From NCBI RefSeq assembly GCF_014654895.1, contig NZ_BNBE01000004.1, positions 310,001-374,000 on the forward strand: a stretch of 64,000 nucleotides of DNA, written 5' to 3'. Source of the DNA: Streptomyces filamentosus (lineage in GTDB: Bacteria > Actinomycetota > Actinomycetes > Streptomycetales > Streptomycetaceae). Made by a program: the position numbers and the translations under genes. How positions within the stretch are numbered: the first letter of the stretch is position 1; every line of letters begins with the position of its first letter. The notes below the pieces were generated by a model that was not told where the DNA came from, did not search any database, and worked only from the letters and a program-made list of their open reading frames with translations. Positions 55,698 to 64,000 of the stretch are shown piece after piece.

Positions 55698-57890
55698 TCA
55701 CGGGAAGTTGACGACGGTGGAGGGCACGGTCGAGCTGCCGGCGGGGGCGGTGGAGGCCCCGGTGTCGTTGATGACGTGGTTGAAGTGGCCGTTGCCGCCG
55801 AGGGAGACGGTCAGCAGGCTGTGGAACTTCACACCGGGCTTGACCGGGGCCTTGAAGCCGTGGTCCTGGACGATGGTCGGGTCCACGTTGTAGTAGCAGT
55901 AGCTGCCGAGGCCCCAGCCCTCGTGGGTGTTCACCGAGTCGTCGACGCGGTAGGCGGCGTAGCCCTTGGTGGAGCCGTTCTGGATGGCGGCCTGGTTCGG
56001 GGCGTCGTACGCCTTCTCGTTCTGGAAGAAGACGGTGCGGCCGCGCTCGCCGTACCACTCGACGTCGTACTTGTTGAAGTGCTCGACGAAGAGGCCGGTG
56101 GCCAGGACGTCGTCGCCGTTGACGCGGACGCCGTAGTCGGCGCGGTTGGTCTCCCAGCCGACGCCGGCGCCGTGGTCGGCGCGCCAGACCCAGGTGTGGT
56201 CGACGATGACGTCGTCGCTGTTGACGACCATGCTGGTGGTGGCCTTGCCGGGACCGGCGCCGCCGATGCGGATGTAGACGTCCTGGACGGTCGTCGGGTT
56301 CGCGGCGTGGTCGGCCGAGGAGTTCTGCGGACCGAGCTCCAGCAGCGTCGGGGAGTTGACCGGGCCGGCGTCGACCAGGAAGCCGGCGAGGCGGACGCCG
56401 TCGACGTCGGCGACCTTCATCGCGGTCACGCCGTTGTCCGGGATGATCGTGGCGAGGCCGAGGCCGAGCACGATGGTGCCCGCGCGGTTCACCTCGATGG
56501 TCCGGTCGACGTGGTAGACGCCCGGCGTGAACAGCAGGTGCAGGCCCTGGGCCAGCGCCTGGTTGATCGTGGCGGCGGTGGTGCCCGGCTTGACGACGTA
56601 GAACTGGGTCAGCGGGATCTTCTCGCCCTGCGGGGTCCCGTTGGCCCAGGTGGTGCCGCGGGCGTTGGTGCGCTTGGCCGGGGAGAAGACCTTGTACTGG
56701 TTGTCCTCCCAGATCAGGTACGGCTTCTCGCGGGAGATCGGGGTGGTCTCCAGGGTGGTGTACTTCGGCTCGGGGAAGGCGGTCGGGGGCGCGCCCTCGG
56801 TGCCGGAGAAGACCTGGTTCCAGACGCTGTTGGTCCAGCCGCCGATGGAGCTGTCGCGGGTGTACCACTGCTGCTGCGAGTAGTTGCCGACCTGGCCGTC
56901 GATCTTGGAGTCGGCGATGTAGCCGCCCGACGCCCAGCCGTAGCCGTTCGGGGACAGGTTGAGGCTGCCCTTGACGTGCATGCGGCGGAAGGAGGACGCC
57001 TGGGACACGGCCCAGCGGTCGGTGCCGTTGACCGGGTTGAGGGCGAGGCCCTCGGCGCCGCGCCAGAAGTTCTGCGTGGCGTTGCCGTTGAACCAGCCGG
57101 CGTCGACGGTGACGTCGCCGTTGACGGTGGTGTCGTCGGGGCGGACGCCGAGGCCCGCGATCTGGGTGTAGAAGCCGAGCTGGGCGTTGAGCCCGTCGTA
57201 CGTGCCGGGCTTGAGGAGGAAGGCGTGGCGGCCGGGGCCGAACTGGTCCGACTCCTGCTGCTGGAAGACGGCGTCCAGCTTGGCCTGGAGGCCGGGCGTG
57301 GACGGGTCGAAGACGTGCACGTTGGGGCCGAGGTCGCCGCCGCCGGGCAGCGTCGGGCCGGTGCCGCCGGCCTCGCCGTACACCTGGAACTCCCAGAGGG
57401 AGTAGCCGTATCCGGTGCCGCGGGTGAGGCCGTTCATCCGGACGTAGCGGCCGGAGCCGGAGAGGGCGACCTCGTCGGTGCCGCCGTCGCCGGCCGAGAC
57501 GGCGGTGACGGTGCGCCAGTCGGTGCCGTTGTCGGACGCCTGGATCTCGTAACTCTTGCCGTAGGCGCCCTCCCAGGTGAGGACCGCGCGGCTGAGCTGC
57601 TTGCTCGCGCCGAGGTCGACCTGGAGCCACTGGGCGTCGTTCCACTGGCTGGCCCAGCGGGTGCCGAGGTTGCCGTCGACGGCGTTGGAGGCGGAGAAGA
57701 CGGCCCCTTCGAGGGAGGAGGCGGTGGCCGTCCTTCCCTGCGAGAGCAGGGTCTCGGCGGCCTGTGCCGAGGTCGTGGGGACGACCGCGAGCAGGGTGCC
57801 GGCCAGGGCGGCGACGAGGGCGCCGGCCGTGGAACGGCGGGGTGCGGGGGCGGGGCGCCGGCGGACCGGCGGGGACCCAACGGGGGACAT
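55698..57890 (-). CDS. Secreted discoidin and right-handed beta-helix protein
   Basis: 730 aa. Signal peptide to about residue 43 (LLAVVPTTSAQA); F5/8C domain about 44-172 that is nearly identical in its first 45 residues to that of the next gene; then a beta-helix domain about 185-720 with repeated strand turns (ADVDGVRLAGFLVDAGPVNS, DDVIVDHTWVWRADHGAG, NGDDVLATGLFVEHFNKYDV). Such proteins are often labelled adenylyl cyclase in databases without support. The fold resembles pectate lyases and GH55 exo-beta-1,3-glucanases. First gene after the LacI operator, divergent from lacI. Confidence 0.78.
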   Translation of the reverse strand: MSPVGSPPVRRRPAPAPRRSTAGALVAALAGTLLAVVPTTSAQAAETLLSQGRTATASSLEGAVFSASNAVDGNLGTRWASQWNDAQWLQVDLGASKQLSRAVLTWEGAYGKSYEIQASDNGTDWRTVTAVSAGDGGTDEVALSGSGRYVRMNGLTRGTGYGYSLWEFQVYGEAGGTGPTLPGGGDLGPNVHVFDPSTPGLQAKLDAVFQQQESDQFGPGRHAFLLKPGTYDGLNAQLGFYTQIAGLGVRPDDTTVNGDVTVDAGWFNGNATQNFWRGAEGLALNPVNGTDRWAVSQASSFRRMHVKGSLNLSPNGYGWASGGYIADSKIDGQVGNYSQQQWYTRDSSIGGWTNSVWNQVFSGTEGAPPTAFPEPKYTTLETTPISREKPYLIWEDNQYKVFSPAKRTNARGTTWANGTPQGEKIPLTQFYVVKPGTTAATINQALAQGLHLLFTPGVYHVDRTIEVNRAGTIVLGLGLATIIPDNGVTAMKVADVDGVRLAGFLVDAGPVNSPTLLELGPQNSSADHAANPTTVQDVYIRIGGAGPGKATTSMVVNSDDVIVDHTWVWRADHGAGVGWETNRADYGVRVNGDDVLATGLFVEHFNKYDVEWYGERGRTVFFQNEKAYDAPNQAAIQNGSTKGYAAYRVDDSVNTHEGWGLGSYCYYNVDPTIVQDHGFKAPVKPGVKFHSLLTVSLGGNGHFNHVINDTGASTAPAGSSTVPSTVVNFP

Positions 57891-57922
57891 GAGTCTCCTC
57901 GGTGATACGTGACGGACACATG

Positions 57923-57936
57923 GGAGAGCGCTCTCC
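57923..57936. promoter_or_regulatory. LacI-type operator
   Basis: GGAGAGC-GCTCTCC, a perfect 14-bp palindrome with the central CG typical of LacI-family sites, 33 bp before the ATG of the beta-helix gene and 145 bp before lacI. It resembles the CebR box of Streptomyces (TGGGAGCGCTCCCA). A half-match, GGAGAGCG, lies upstream of the SBP gene (63856-63863 on the minus strand). Confidence 0.7.
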
Positions 57937-58068
57937 GAAACCTTGCATGGGGGCGGAGTTGACGGTCAAGGCGTGTGACACGACTTTTCTTTTGACTTGC
58001 ATTAAGCGTCGATCACGAAAGGGGGCGCTCCCGGGCCGACTGCCCCGCCAGCGGACGCGGCGCACCGA

Positions 58069-58074
58069 TAAAGT
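58069..58074 (+). promoter_or_regulatory. -10 element TAAAGT before lacI
   Basis: TAAAGT ends six bases before the ATG at 58081; there is no Shine-Dalgarno, so the lacI mRNA may be leaderless. The -35 region is not convincing. Confidence 0.4.
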
Positions 58075-58080
58075 GCGCGG

Positions 58081-59100
58081 ATGGGGAATCGGGGACCGAC
58101 ACTGGAGGACGTCGCACGCGAGGCGGGGGTGTCGCGCGCGACGGTGTCCCGGGTCGTCAACGGCGTGCGGAACGTGGCCCCGGGGATCCAGGAGGCCGTG
58201 CGCGAGGCGATCGCCCGCACCGGCTACGCGCCGAACCAGGCCGCCCGCTCCCTGGTCACCCGGCGCACCGGCGCGGTCGCCCTGGTCCTGTCGGCGACCG
58301 GTGGCTCCTTCACCGCGCGGCTCTTCTCCGACCCCTTCTTCGGCCGGGTCGTCGACGGCGTGCTCCCGGTGCTGCGGGAGCGCGCCGTGCAGCCGGTGCT
58401 GCTGGTCTCGGAGTCCGAGCCGGCCCGCCTCCAGCTCGTCGACTACCTGCGGCGCGGCGGCGCCGACGGGGCGCTGGTGGTGCCGCTCGACGAGGACGAC
58501 CCGCTGCCCGGGATGCTGGTGGCGGCCGGACTGCCCACCGTCCTCTTCGGCCGCCCCCGCCCCGGGGTCCGCTGCGGCTGGGTCGACCTGGACAACGCGG
58601 CGGGCGCCCGGCTCGCCGCCGAGCACCTGTGGGCCGCGGGGCGGCGGCGGCCCGCGGTCGTGGCCGCGCCGGAGTCGGCGCCGGCCGCGCGCGAGCGGCT
58701 CGACGGCTTCACGGCCGCCCTCGCCGCCCGCGGGGCGGTCGCCGTGCCGGTCGAGCGGGGCCGCTACACGGAGGAGAGCGGCCGGGACGCGATGGCCCGG
58801 CTCTGGGCGCGGGACCCGGGCATCGACGCGGTGTTCGCGGCCAACGACCTGATGGCGCGGGGCGCCTGCCGCTTTCTCGCGGAGCGGGGCGTGGCCGTGC
58901 CGGAGGCCGTCGCCGTGGTCGGCTTCGACGACTCGACGGCGGCCCGGGACGCCGCTCCCCCGCTCACCACCGTGCGGCAGCCGGTGGAGGAGATGGCCTC
59001 GGCGATGGCCCGGCTGCTCCTGGCCCGCCTGGACGCGGGCACGCCGAGGACCGGTTCGAGGCTCTTCGAACCGGTCCTGGTGGTGCGGGAGTCGGCCTGA
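58081..59100 (+). CDS. LacI-family transcriptional regulator of the carbohydrate locus
   Basis: 339 aa. LacI HTH and hinge at residues 6-60: TLEDVAREAGVSRATVSRVVNG, then GYAPNQAARSLVTRRTGAVALV. The C-terminal periplasmic-binding-like domain (GADGALVVPLDEDDPLPGML, AVFAANDLMARGACRFLAERG, FDDSTAARDAAPPLTTVRQP) binds a sugar effector. It lies between two sets of minus-strand carbohydrate genes and is the probable repressor of both through GGAGAGCGCTCTCC-like sites. The effector is likely an oligosaccharide produced by the locus. Confidence 0.9.
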   Translation: MGNRGPTLEDVAREAGVSRATVSRVVNGVRNVAPGIQEAVREAIARTGYAPNQAARSLVTRRTGAVALVLSATGGSFTARLFSDPFFGRVVDGVLPVLRERAVQPVLLVSESEPARLQLVDYLRRGGADGALVVPLDEDDPLPGMLVAAGLPTVLFGRPRPGVRCGWVDLDNAAGARLAAEHLWAAGRRRPAVVAAPESAPAARERLDGFTAALAARGAVAVPVERGRYTEESGRDAMARLWARDPGIDAVFAANDLMARGACRFLAERGVAVPEAVAVVGFDDSTAARDAAPPLTTVRQPVEEMASAMARLLLARLDAGTPRTGSRLFEPVLVVRESA

Positions 59101-59172
59101 CGCCCGCCGGGCCGTGCCTTCCGGATCAGGCCGGGGCACCCCCCGGGCGTCCGGCACGCGGGGGCGCCGGGG

Positions 59173-60540
<1,368 letters not shown>

Positions 60541-60611
60541 GGGGTGCCTTTCTGCGGTACGGAGCCGGGTGCGGACCCGGGCGCGGGCCGGGGTCCGGGG
60601 CGGGGAGGACG

Positions 60612-61496
60612 TCACTTGACCGCACCCGCGGTGAGGCCGGCGACGAGGTAGCGCTGGAGGAGGAGGAAGCCGACGACGACGGGGACGCTCACCACGAGGG
60701 AGGCGGCCATCACCTGGTTCCAGTAGACGTCGTTCTGGGTGGAGTAGCCCTGGAGCCCGACGGCGAGCGTGCGGGTGGTGTCGTCGGTCATGACGGAGGC
60801 GAAGAGGACCTCGCCCCAGGCGGTCATGAAGGCGTAGACGGCGACGGCGACGATGCCGGGGCGGGCGGCGGGCACGATCACCCGGAAGAGCGCGCCGATC
60901 GGTCCGCAGCCGTCGACCTTCGCCGCCTCGTCCAGCTCGCGCGGGATCGCGTCGAAGTAGCCGGTGAGCATCCAGATGGAGAAGGGCAGCGAGAAGGTCA
61001 GGTAGGTGAGGATCAGGCCCTCGCGGGAGCCGAAGAGCGCGAGGCCGGTGGCGTTGCCGATGTTGACGTAGATGAGGAAGAGCGGCAGCAGGAAGAGGAT
61101 GCCGGGGAACATCTGCGTCGACAGGACGGTGACCGTGAAGACCCGCTTGCCGCGGAAGGAGTAGCGGCTGACGGCGTACGCGGCGAAGACGGCGACGGCC
61201 ACGGAGAGGACGGTGGCGGCGCCGGCGACGACGATCGAGTTCGCGAAGTAGTCGGCGAGCGGGATGGTCTCCCAGATGTCCGCGTAGGGGCGCAGGGTGA
61301 CGGTGGAGGGGATCCACTCGAACCGGCCCGTCACGTCCTCCAGCGGCTTCAGCGAGCTGGAGACCATCACGTACACCGGCAGCAGGACGAAGCCGGTGAG
61401 GAGGGCGAGGACGATCCGCCGGGTCCAGAGGAAGGAGCGGGGCGGGGCCATCGGGGAGCGCGGCCGGGCCGTGCGGGCGCGGGTGGCGTCAGACAT
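60612..61496 (-). CDS. Carbohydrate ABC transporter permease (MalG type)
   Basis: 294 aa. Six membrane segments, and the cytoplasmic EAA loop visible as ELDEAAKVDGCGPIGALFRVIVPAARPG (about residues 185-212). The N-terminal RRIVLALLTGFVLLPVYVMVSS segment and the ending AGLTAGAVK are typical of CUT1 family MalG proteins. Overlaps the upstream permease gene by eight bases. No ATPase gene is present; CUT1 importers in Streptomyces usually share the MsiK ATPase encoded elsewhere. Confidence 0.92.
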   Translation of the reverse strand: MSDATRARTARPRSPMAPPRSFLWTRRIVLALLTGFVLLPVYVMVSSSLKPLEDVTGRFEWIPSTVTLRPYADIWETIPLADYFANSIVVAGAATVLSVAVAVFAAYAVSRYSFRGKRVFTVTVLSTQMFPGILFLLPLFLIYVNIGNATGLALFGSREGLILTYLTFSLPFSIWMLTGYFDAIPRELDEAAKVDGCGPIGALFRVIVPAARPGIVAVAVYAFMTAWGEVLFASVMTDDTTRTLAVGLQGYSTQNDVYWNQVMAASLVVSVPVVVGFLLLQRYLVAGLTAGAVK

Positions 61497-62481
61497 CGGA
61501 GGTCTTCCTTCCGCGGGTGGTGAGCAGGAGGTAGACGCCCGTGACGAGGAGGAGGAAGAGCAGCAGGAGCACGGACATGGCCGAGCCGGTGCCGAAGTTC
61601 CACGTCTGGAAGGACGACTGGTAGATGTGGAGCGAGATGAGGTCCGCCGCCTCCGGGGCCGCCTTGCCGAAGAGCACGAACGGCGTGTTGAAGTCGTTGA
61701 AGGTCCACAGGAAGAGGACGAGGACGAGGACCTGGTTGACGGGCCGCAGGGACGGCAGGGTGATGTGCCGGATCTGCTTCCAGACGCCGGCGCCGTCGAG
61801 GGCGGCGGCCTCGTACATGTCGCGGGGGATGTTCTGGAGCCCGGCCATGACGGTGAGGAAGGCGAAGGGCCAGCCCTTCCAGACGGAGACGGCGAGCAGC
61901 GCCCAGAAGCTGTTGTCCCCGATGAGCCAGAAGGCGGGGCCGTCGCCGATGCCGAGCTGGTCGTGGAGGACGTGGTTGATGAGGCCGTTGTCGCGCTGGA
62001 ACATGAACGCCCAGGTGATGACGGCGGCGTAGACGGGCAGGGCGTACGGCACGAGGAAGAGCGTGCGCAGGACCGCCCGGCCGCGGAAGTTCTCCTGGAG
62101 GAGGATCGCGGCGGCGGTGCCGAGGAGCCAGCACAGGCCCACCGAGAGCACCGTGAACTGGCAGGTGGTCAGGAAGGACTTCAGGAGCGACTGTCCGACG
62201 GCCGCGTCGAAGTCCAGCGTGACCGAGAAGTTGTCCAGGCCGGACCAGGGGGCGTTCGCCCAGTCGCGGATGAAGAACTGGGTGAGCTCCTTGAAGCTCA
62301 TGGCGACGCCCATGAGCATCGGCACGAGGTGGACGAGGAGTTCGAGGAGCAGGGCGGGCAGGAGGAGGACGTAGGGCAGTGCGAGGCGGCGACGCCCGGA
62401 GCGGCGCGGGGTGCGCGCCCCTCCGGGTGCGGCCTTCCGCACCGCCGGCTCCCGCTCGGGGGTGACGGCGGTCTGGGTCAT
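61489..62481 (-). CDS. Carbohydrate ABC transporter permease (MalF type)
   Basis: 330 aa from the ATG at 62481. Six membrane segments, with the EAA loop as DMYEAAALDGAGVWKQIRHITLPSLRPV (about residues 220-247). The positively charged N-terminus RTPRRSGRRRLALPYVLLLPALLLELLVHL is common in CUT1 MalF proteins of actinomycetes. Translated with the MalG gene, which it overlaps by eight bases, and 11 bp downstream of the SBP stop. Confidence 0.92.
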   Translation of the reverse strand: MTQTAVTPEREPAVRKAAPGGARTPRRSGRRRLALPYVLLLPALLLELLVHLVPMLMGVAMSFKELTQFFIRDWANAPWSGLDNFSVTLDFDAAVGQSLLKSFLTTCQFTVLSVGLCWLLGTAAAILLQENFRGRAVLRTLFLVPYALPVYAAVITWAFMFQRDNGLINHVLHDQLGIGDGPAFWLIGDNSFWALLAVSVWKGWPFAFLTVMAGLQNIPRDMYEAAALDGAGVWKQIRHITLPSLRPVNQVLVLVLFLWTFNDFNTPFVLFGKAAPEAADLISLHIYQSSFQTWNFGTGSAMSVLLLLFLLLVTGVYLLLTTRGRKTSDV

Positions 62482-62492
62482 GGGGGCGGTGC

Positions 62493-63800
62493 CTACTTCT
62501 TGGGCATCTGCTGCTGGGCCTTGTCGAGCTTGGCCTTGACGGACTCGGTGGTGACGGGCCGGCCGGCGGCGGCGTCGGCGAAGAGCTCCTTGACGGCGGT
62601 GCCGACGACGGTCTCGAACTGGGACTCCTCCGGGACCTGCGGGAGGGCGGCGGCGCTGGAGGCCAGGGTGTCGCGGATGACGGCGAGGGACGGACCGGAG
62701 AAGGCCGGGTCCTTCTGGGCGTCCTTGACCGGCGGCACGGAGCCGTAGGTCTTGTTGAGGACGGTCTGCTCCTCGTCGCTGGTCATGAACTTCACGAACT
62801 TCAGGGCGCCGTCGAGGTTGTCGGTGTTCTTGAAGACGGCCATGTTGATGCCGGCGACCATCGAGTTGACGGCGGTGCCGGTGCCGGGCTTCCCGGAGGC
62901 GACGGGGGCCGGGACGACGCCCCACTCGTCCTCGGTCATGCCCTGGGAGGCGAAGGTCTGGGACGGGGTCTGCCACAGGACCATGCCGGTCCTGTCCTTG
63001 GCGAAGTCGCTGAGGGACTGGTTCTGGGCGTACTCGGCGTTGCCGGGGGCGACGATCTTGTGCGTGGCCATCAGGTCGACGTACTGCTTGACGGCGGCGA
63101 CGGCGCCGTCGGAGGTGAAGTCGGGCTTGCCGTCGGCGGTGAAGAAGTCGGCGCCGTGCTGCTTGCCGAGGACGAAGACCTGGTGGATGTTGTTGGAGAG
63201 GTTGGAGCCCTCGACGCCGATGCCGGACTTCCCGTCCTTGCTCAGCTTCTTGCCCGCGGCGACCACCTCGTCCCAGGTCGTCGGCGGCTTCGCTATGCCG
63301 GCGTCCTTGAACATCTGCTTGTTGTAGTAGAGGGCGTAGGCCATCGAGTAGAGCGGGACGGCCGCCGGGTCCTGGCCGGGCGCGCCGGTGGAGCCGAGGG
63401 CGGAGTCGACGAAGCGGTCCTTGCCGCCGATGGCGTCGAAGTTCTTCGCGTCCCAGGGCAGCAGGGCGCCGGTGGCCTGGAGGGAGGCGCTCCAGGTGTT
63501 GCCGATGTTGAGGACGTCCGGGCCCTGGCCGGAGGTGGTGGCGGTGAGGATCCGGTTGAGGAGGTCGGACCACGGGACCACCTCCAGCTTGACCTTGATG
63601 CCGGTGCGGCGCTCGAACTCGTCCAGTTCGGGCTGGAGGACCTTCTTGTCGACCTCCAGGCTGGAGCCCTGGTTGGAGGCCCAGTAGGTGAGGGTCTTCT
63701 TCGCCTGACCACCGTCGTCCGCTCCGCCGCCGCCGCCGCAGGCGGTGAGGGCGAGGGAGAGGGTGACGGCACCCGTGACGGCGGCTCTGATTCTGCGCAT
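62493..63800 (-). CDS. Sugar-binding lipoprotein of the ABC importer
   Basis: 435 aa. Lipoprotein signal MRRIRAAVTGAVTLSLALTACG with the acylated Cys at about residue 21. The mature part is a family 1 solute-binding protein: TLTYWASNQGSSLEVDKK, FERRTGIKVKLEVVPWSDLLNRI, GPDVLNIGNTWS, ALYYNKQMFKDAGIAKPPTTWDE, and ALKFVKFMTSDEEQ. It delivers an oligosaccharide to the MalF/MalG pair. The ligand may be a beta-glucan-derived disaccharide, going by the GH1 and the LacI partner (inference). Confidence 0.92.
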   Translation of the reverse strand: MRRIRAAVTGAVTLSLALTACGGGGGADDGGQAKKTLTYWASNQGSSLEVDKKVLQPELDEFERRTGIKVKLEVVPWSDLLNRILTATTSGQGPDVLNIGNTWSASLQATGALLPWDAKNFDAIGGKDRFVDSALGSTGAPGQDPAAVPLYSMAYALYYNKQMFKDAGIAKPPTTWDEVVAAGKKLSKDGKSGIGVEGSNLSNNIHQVFVLGKQHGADFFTADGKPDFTSDGAVAAVKQYVDLMATHKIVAPGNAEYAQNQSLSDFAKDRTGMVLWQTPSQTFASQGMTEDEWGVVPAPVASGKPGTGTAVNSMVAGINMAVFKNTDNLDGALKFVKFMTSDEEQTVLNKTYGSVPPVKDAQKDPAFSGPSLAVIRDTLASSAAALPQVPEESQFETVVGTAVKELFADAAAGRPVTTESVKAKLDKAQQQMPKK

Positions 63801-63889
63801 GGCTCCTGGTCCCTTTCAGGGAAGGCGGGAGGACCGACAGGGGGAGCGCCCGGACCGCTCTCCGCCGCATCGGCTTAATTTAGGATGTG

Positions 63890-63918
63890 AGTTAAACCCC
63901 ATGAGAAGGTCGCGTCAA
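63890..63918 (-). promoter_or_regulatory. Possible promoter of the ABC-importer operon
   Basis: On the minus strand TTGACG (63913-63918), 17 bp, TTAACT (63890-63895). A notable AT-rich island (63874-63896) spans the -10 and could hold an operator; the SBP ATG is 90 bp downstream. Confidence 0.4.
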
Positions 63919-63971
63919 GGCTTGTCGTGCGGGTATGTTGCAGCCGACGACTACGACGGACGGGGACGACA

Positions 63972-64000
63972 GTGCACGGGAAGAGTGGCCGCACGGTGCG
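63972..64000 (+). CDS. Start of a gene running off the right edge (possible ROK-type regulator)
   Basis: A GTG at 63972 opens VHGKSGRTVR, which continues beyond the window. The Gly-Lys-Ser-Gly-Arg-Thr-Val-Arg start resembles the N-terminus of ROK-family regulators in Streptomyces, and such regulators are often divergent from sugar importers. Only nine codons are visible, so the call is tentative. Confidence 0.3.

Noticed and set aside
55561..59157. A 1198-codon minus-strand open frame from the discoidin region through lacI
   Set aside because: Same artefact: it overlaps the real beta-helix gene in another frame and the lacI gene antisense; the product is low-complexity Arg/Pro/His.

Overview
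The window is very GC-rich (about 73-74%) chromosomal DNA from an actinomycete, almost certainly a Streptomyces. The codons end mostly in G or C, GTG starts are common, several genes look leaderless, mycothiol/DinB-type enzymes are present, and a class IV lanthipeptide locus closely resembling venezuelin is found. No rRNA, tRNA, CRISPR array, insertion sequence or phage gene was seen. About 60 protein genes are supported.

Layout. 1-13.7 kb is mixed housekeeping and accessory material: the N-terminus of a Ser/Thr kinase, an OYE-type reductase, DUF2804, SRPBCC, two isochorismatase-fold hydrolases, an FAD desaturase-like enzyme, an SDR, a methyltransferase, an acetyltransferase, an alpha/beta hydrolase, DinB, GlsB and TerB. 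12.7-14.4 kb is a two-gene unit of a HEAT-repeat protein and a MerR regulator fused to HEAT repeats, behind a textbook MerR promoter with a 19-bp spacer. 14.67-19.69 kb is a complete class IV lanthipeptide locus: synthetase LanL, a 51-aa precursor peptide, an attenuator-like hairpin, then an ABC ATPase and permease. 19.7-26.0 kb carries a cytidine deaminase, a divergent NmrA/TetR pair, DUF6461, a frameshifted VOC gene, an MFS exporter behind two CsoR-like operators, a GH16-like protein and an orphan solute-binding protein.

26.1-33.4 kb is a protocatechuate 4,5-cleavage (meta) pathway: an IclR regulator followed by pobA-ligJ-ligK-ligI-ligAB(fused)-ligC. It should take 4-hydroxybenzoate through protocatechuate and 2-pyrone-4,6-dicarboxylate to pyruvate and oxaloacetate. 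This is unexpected, because Streptomyces normally uses the 3,4-cleavage beta-ketoadipate route. 33.5-38.2 kb holds a lipoprotein, an acetyltransferase, and an amidohydrolase plus Asp/Glu-racemase-like pair that both lack canonical catalytic residues, then a tandem-repeat tract and an ankyrin protein. 38.3-46.5 kb has a TetR gene and a translationally coupled FMO-SDR-GPH transporter operon, then an M20 hydrolase-MFS operon divergent from an Lrp regulator. 46.5-50.7 kb is mixed (mycothiol-type isomerase, ThpR, a hypothetical protein, a PadR/HAAS pair, one 56-aa protein).

50.7-64 kb is a carbohydrate locus around a LacI regulator: a discoidin/beta-helix protein, a discoidin-GH enzyme, DUF1996 and a GH1 on one side, and an ABC importer (SBP, two permeases) with a second GH1 on the other. 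Secreted enzymes would open a polymer, the importer would take up the oligosaccharide, and the cytoplasmic GH1 enzymes would split it. A beta-glucan is the most likely substrate, but this is inferred.
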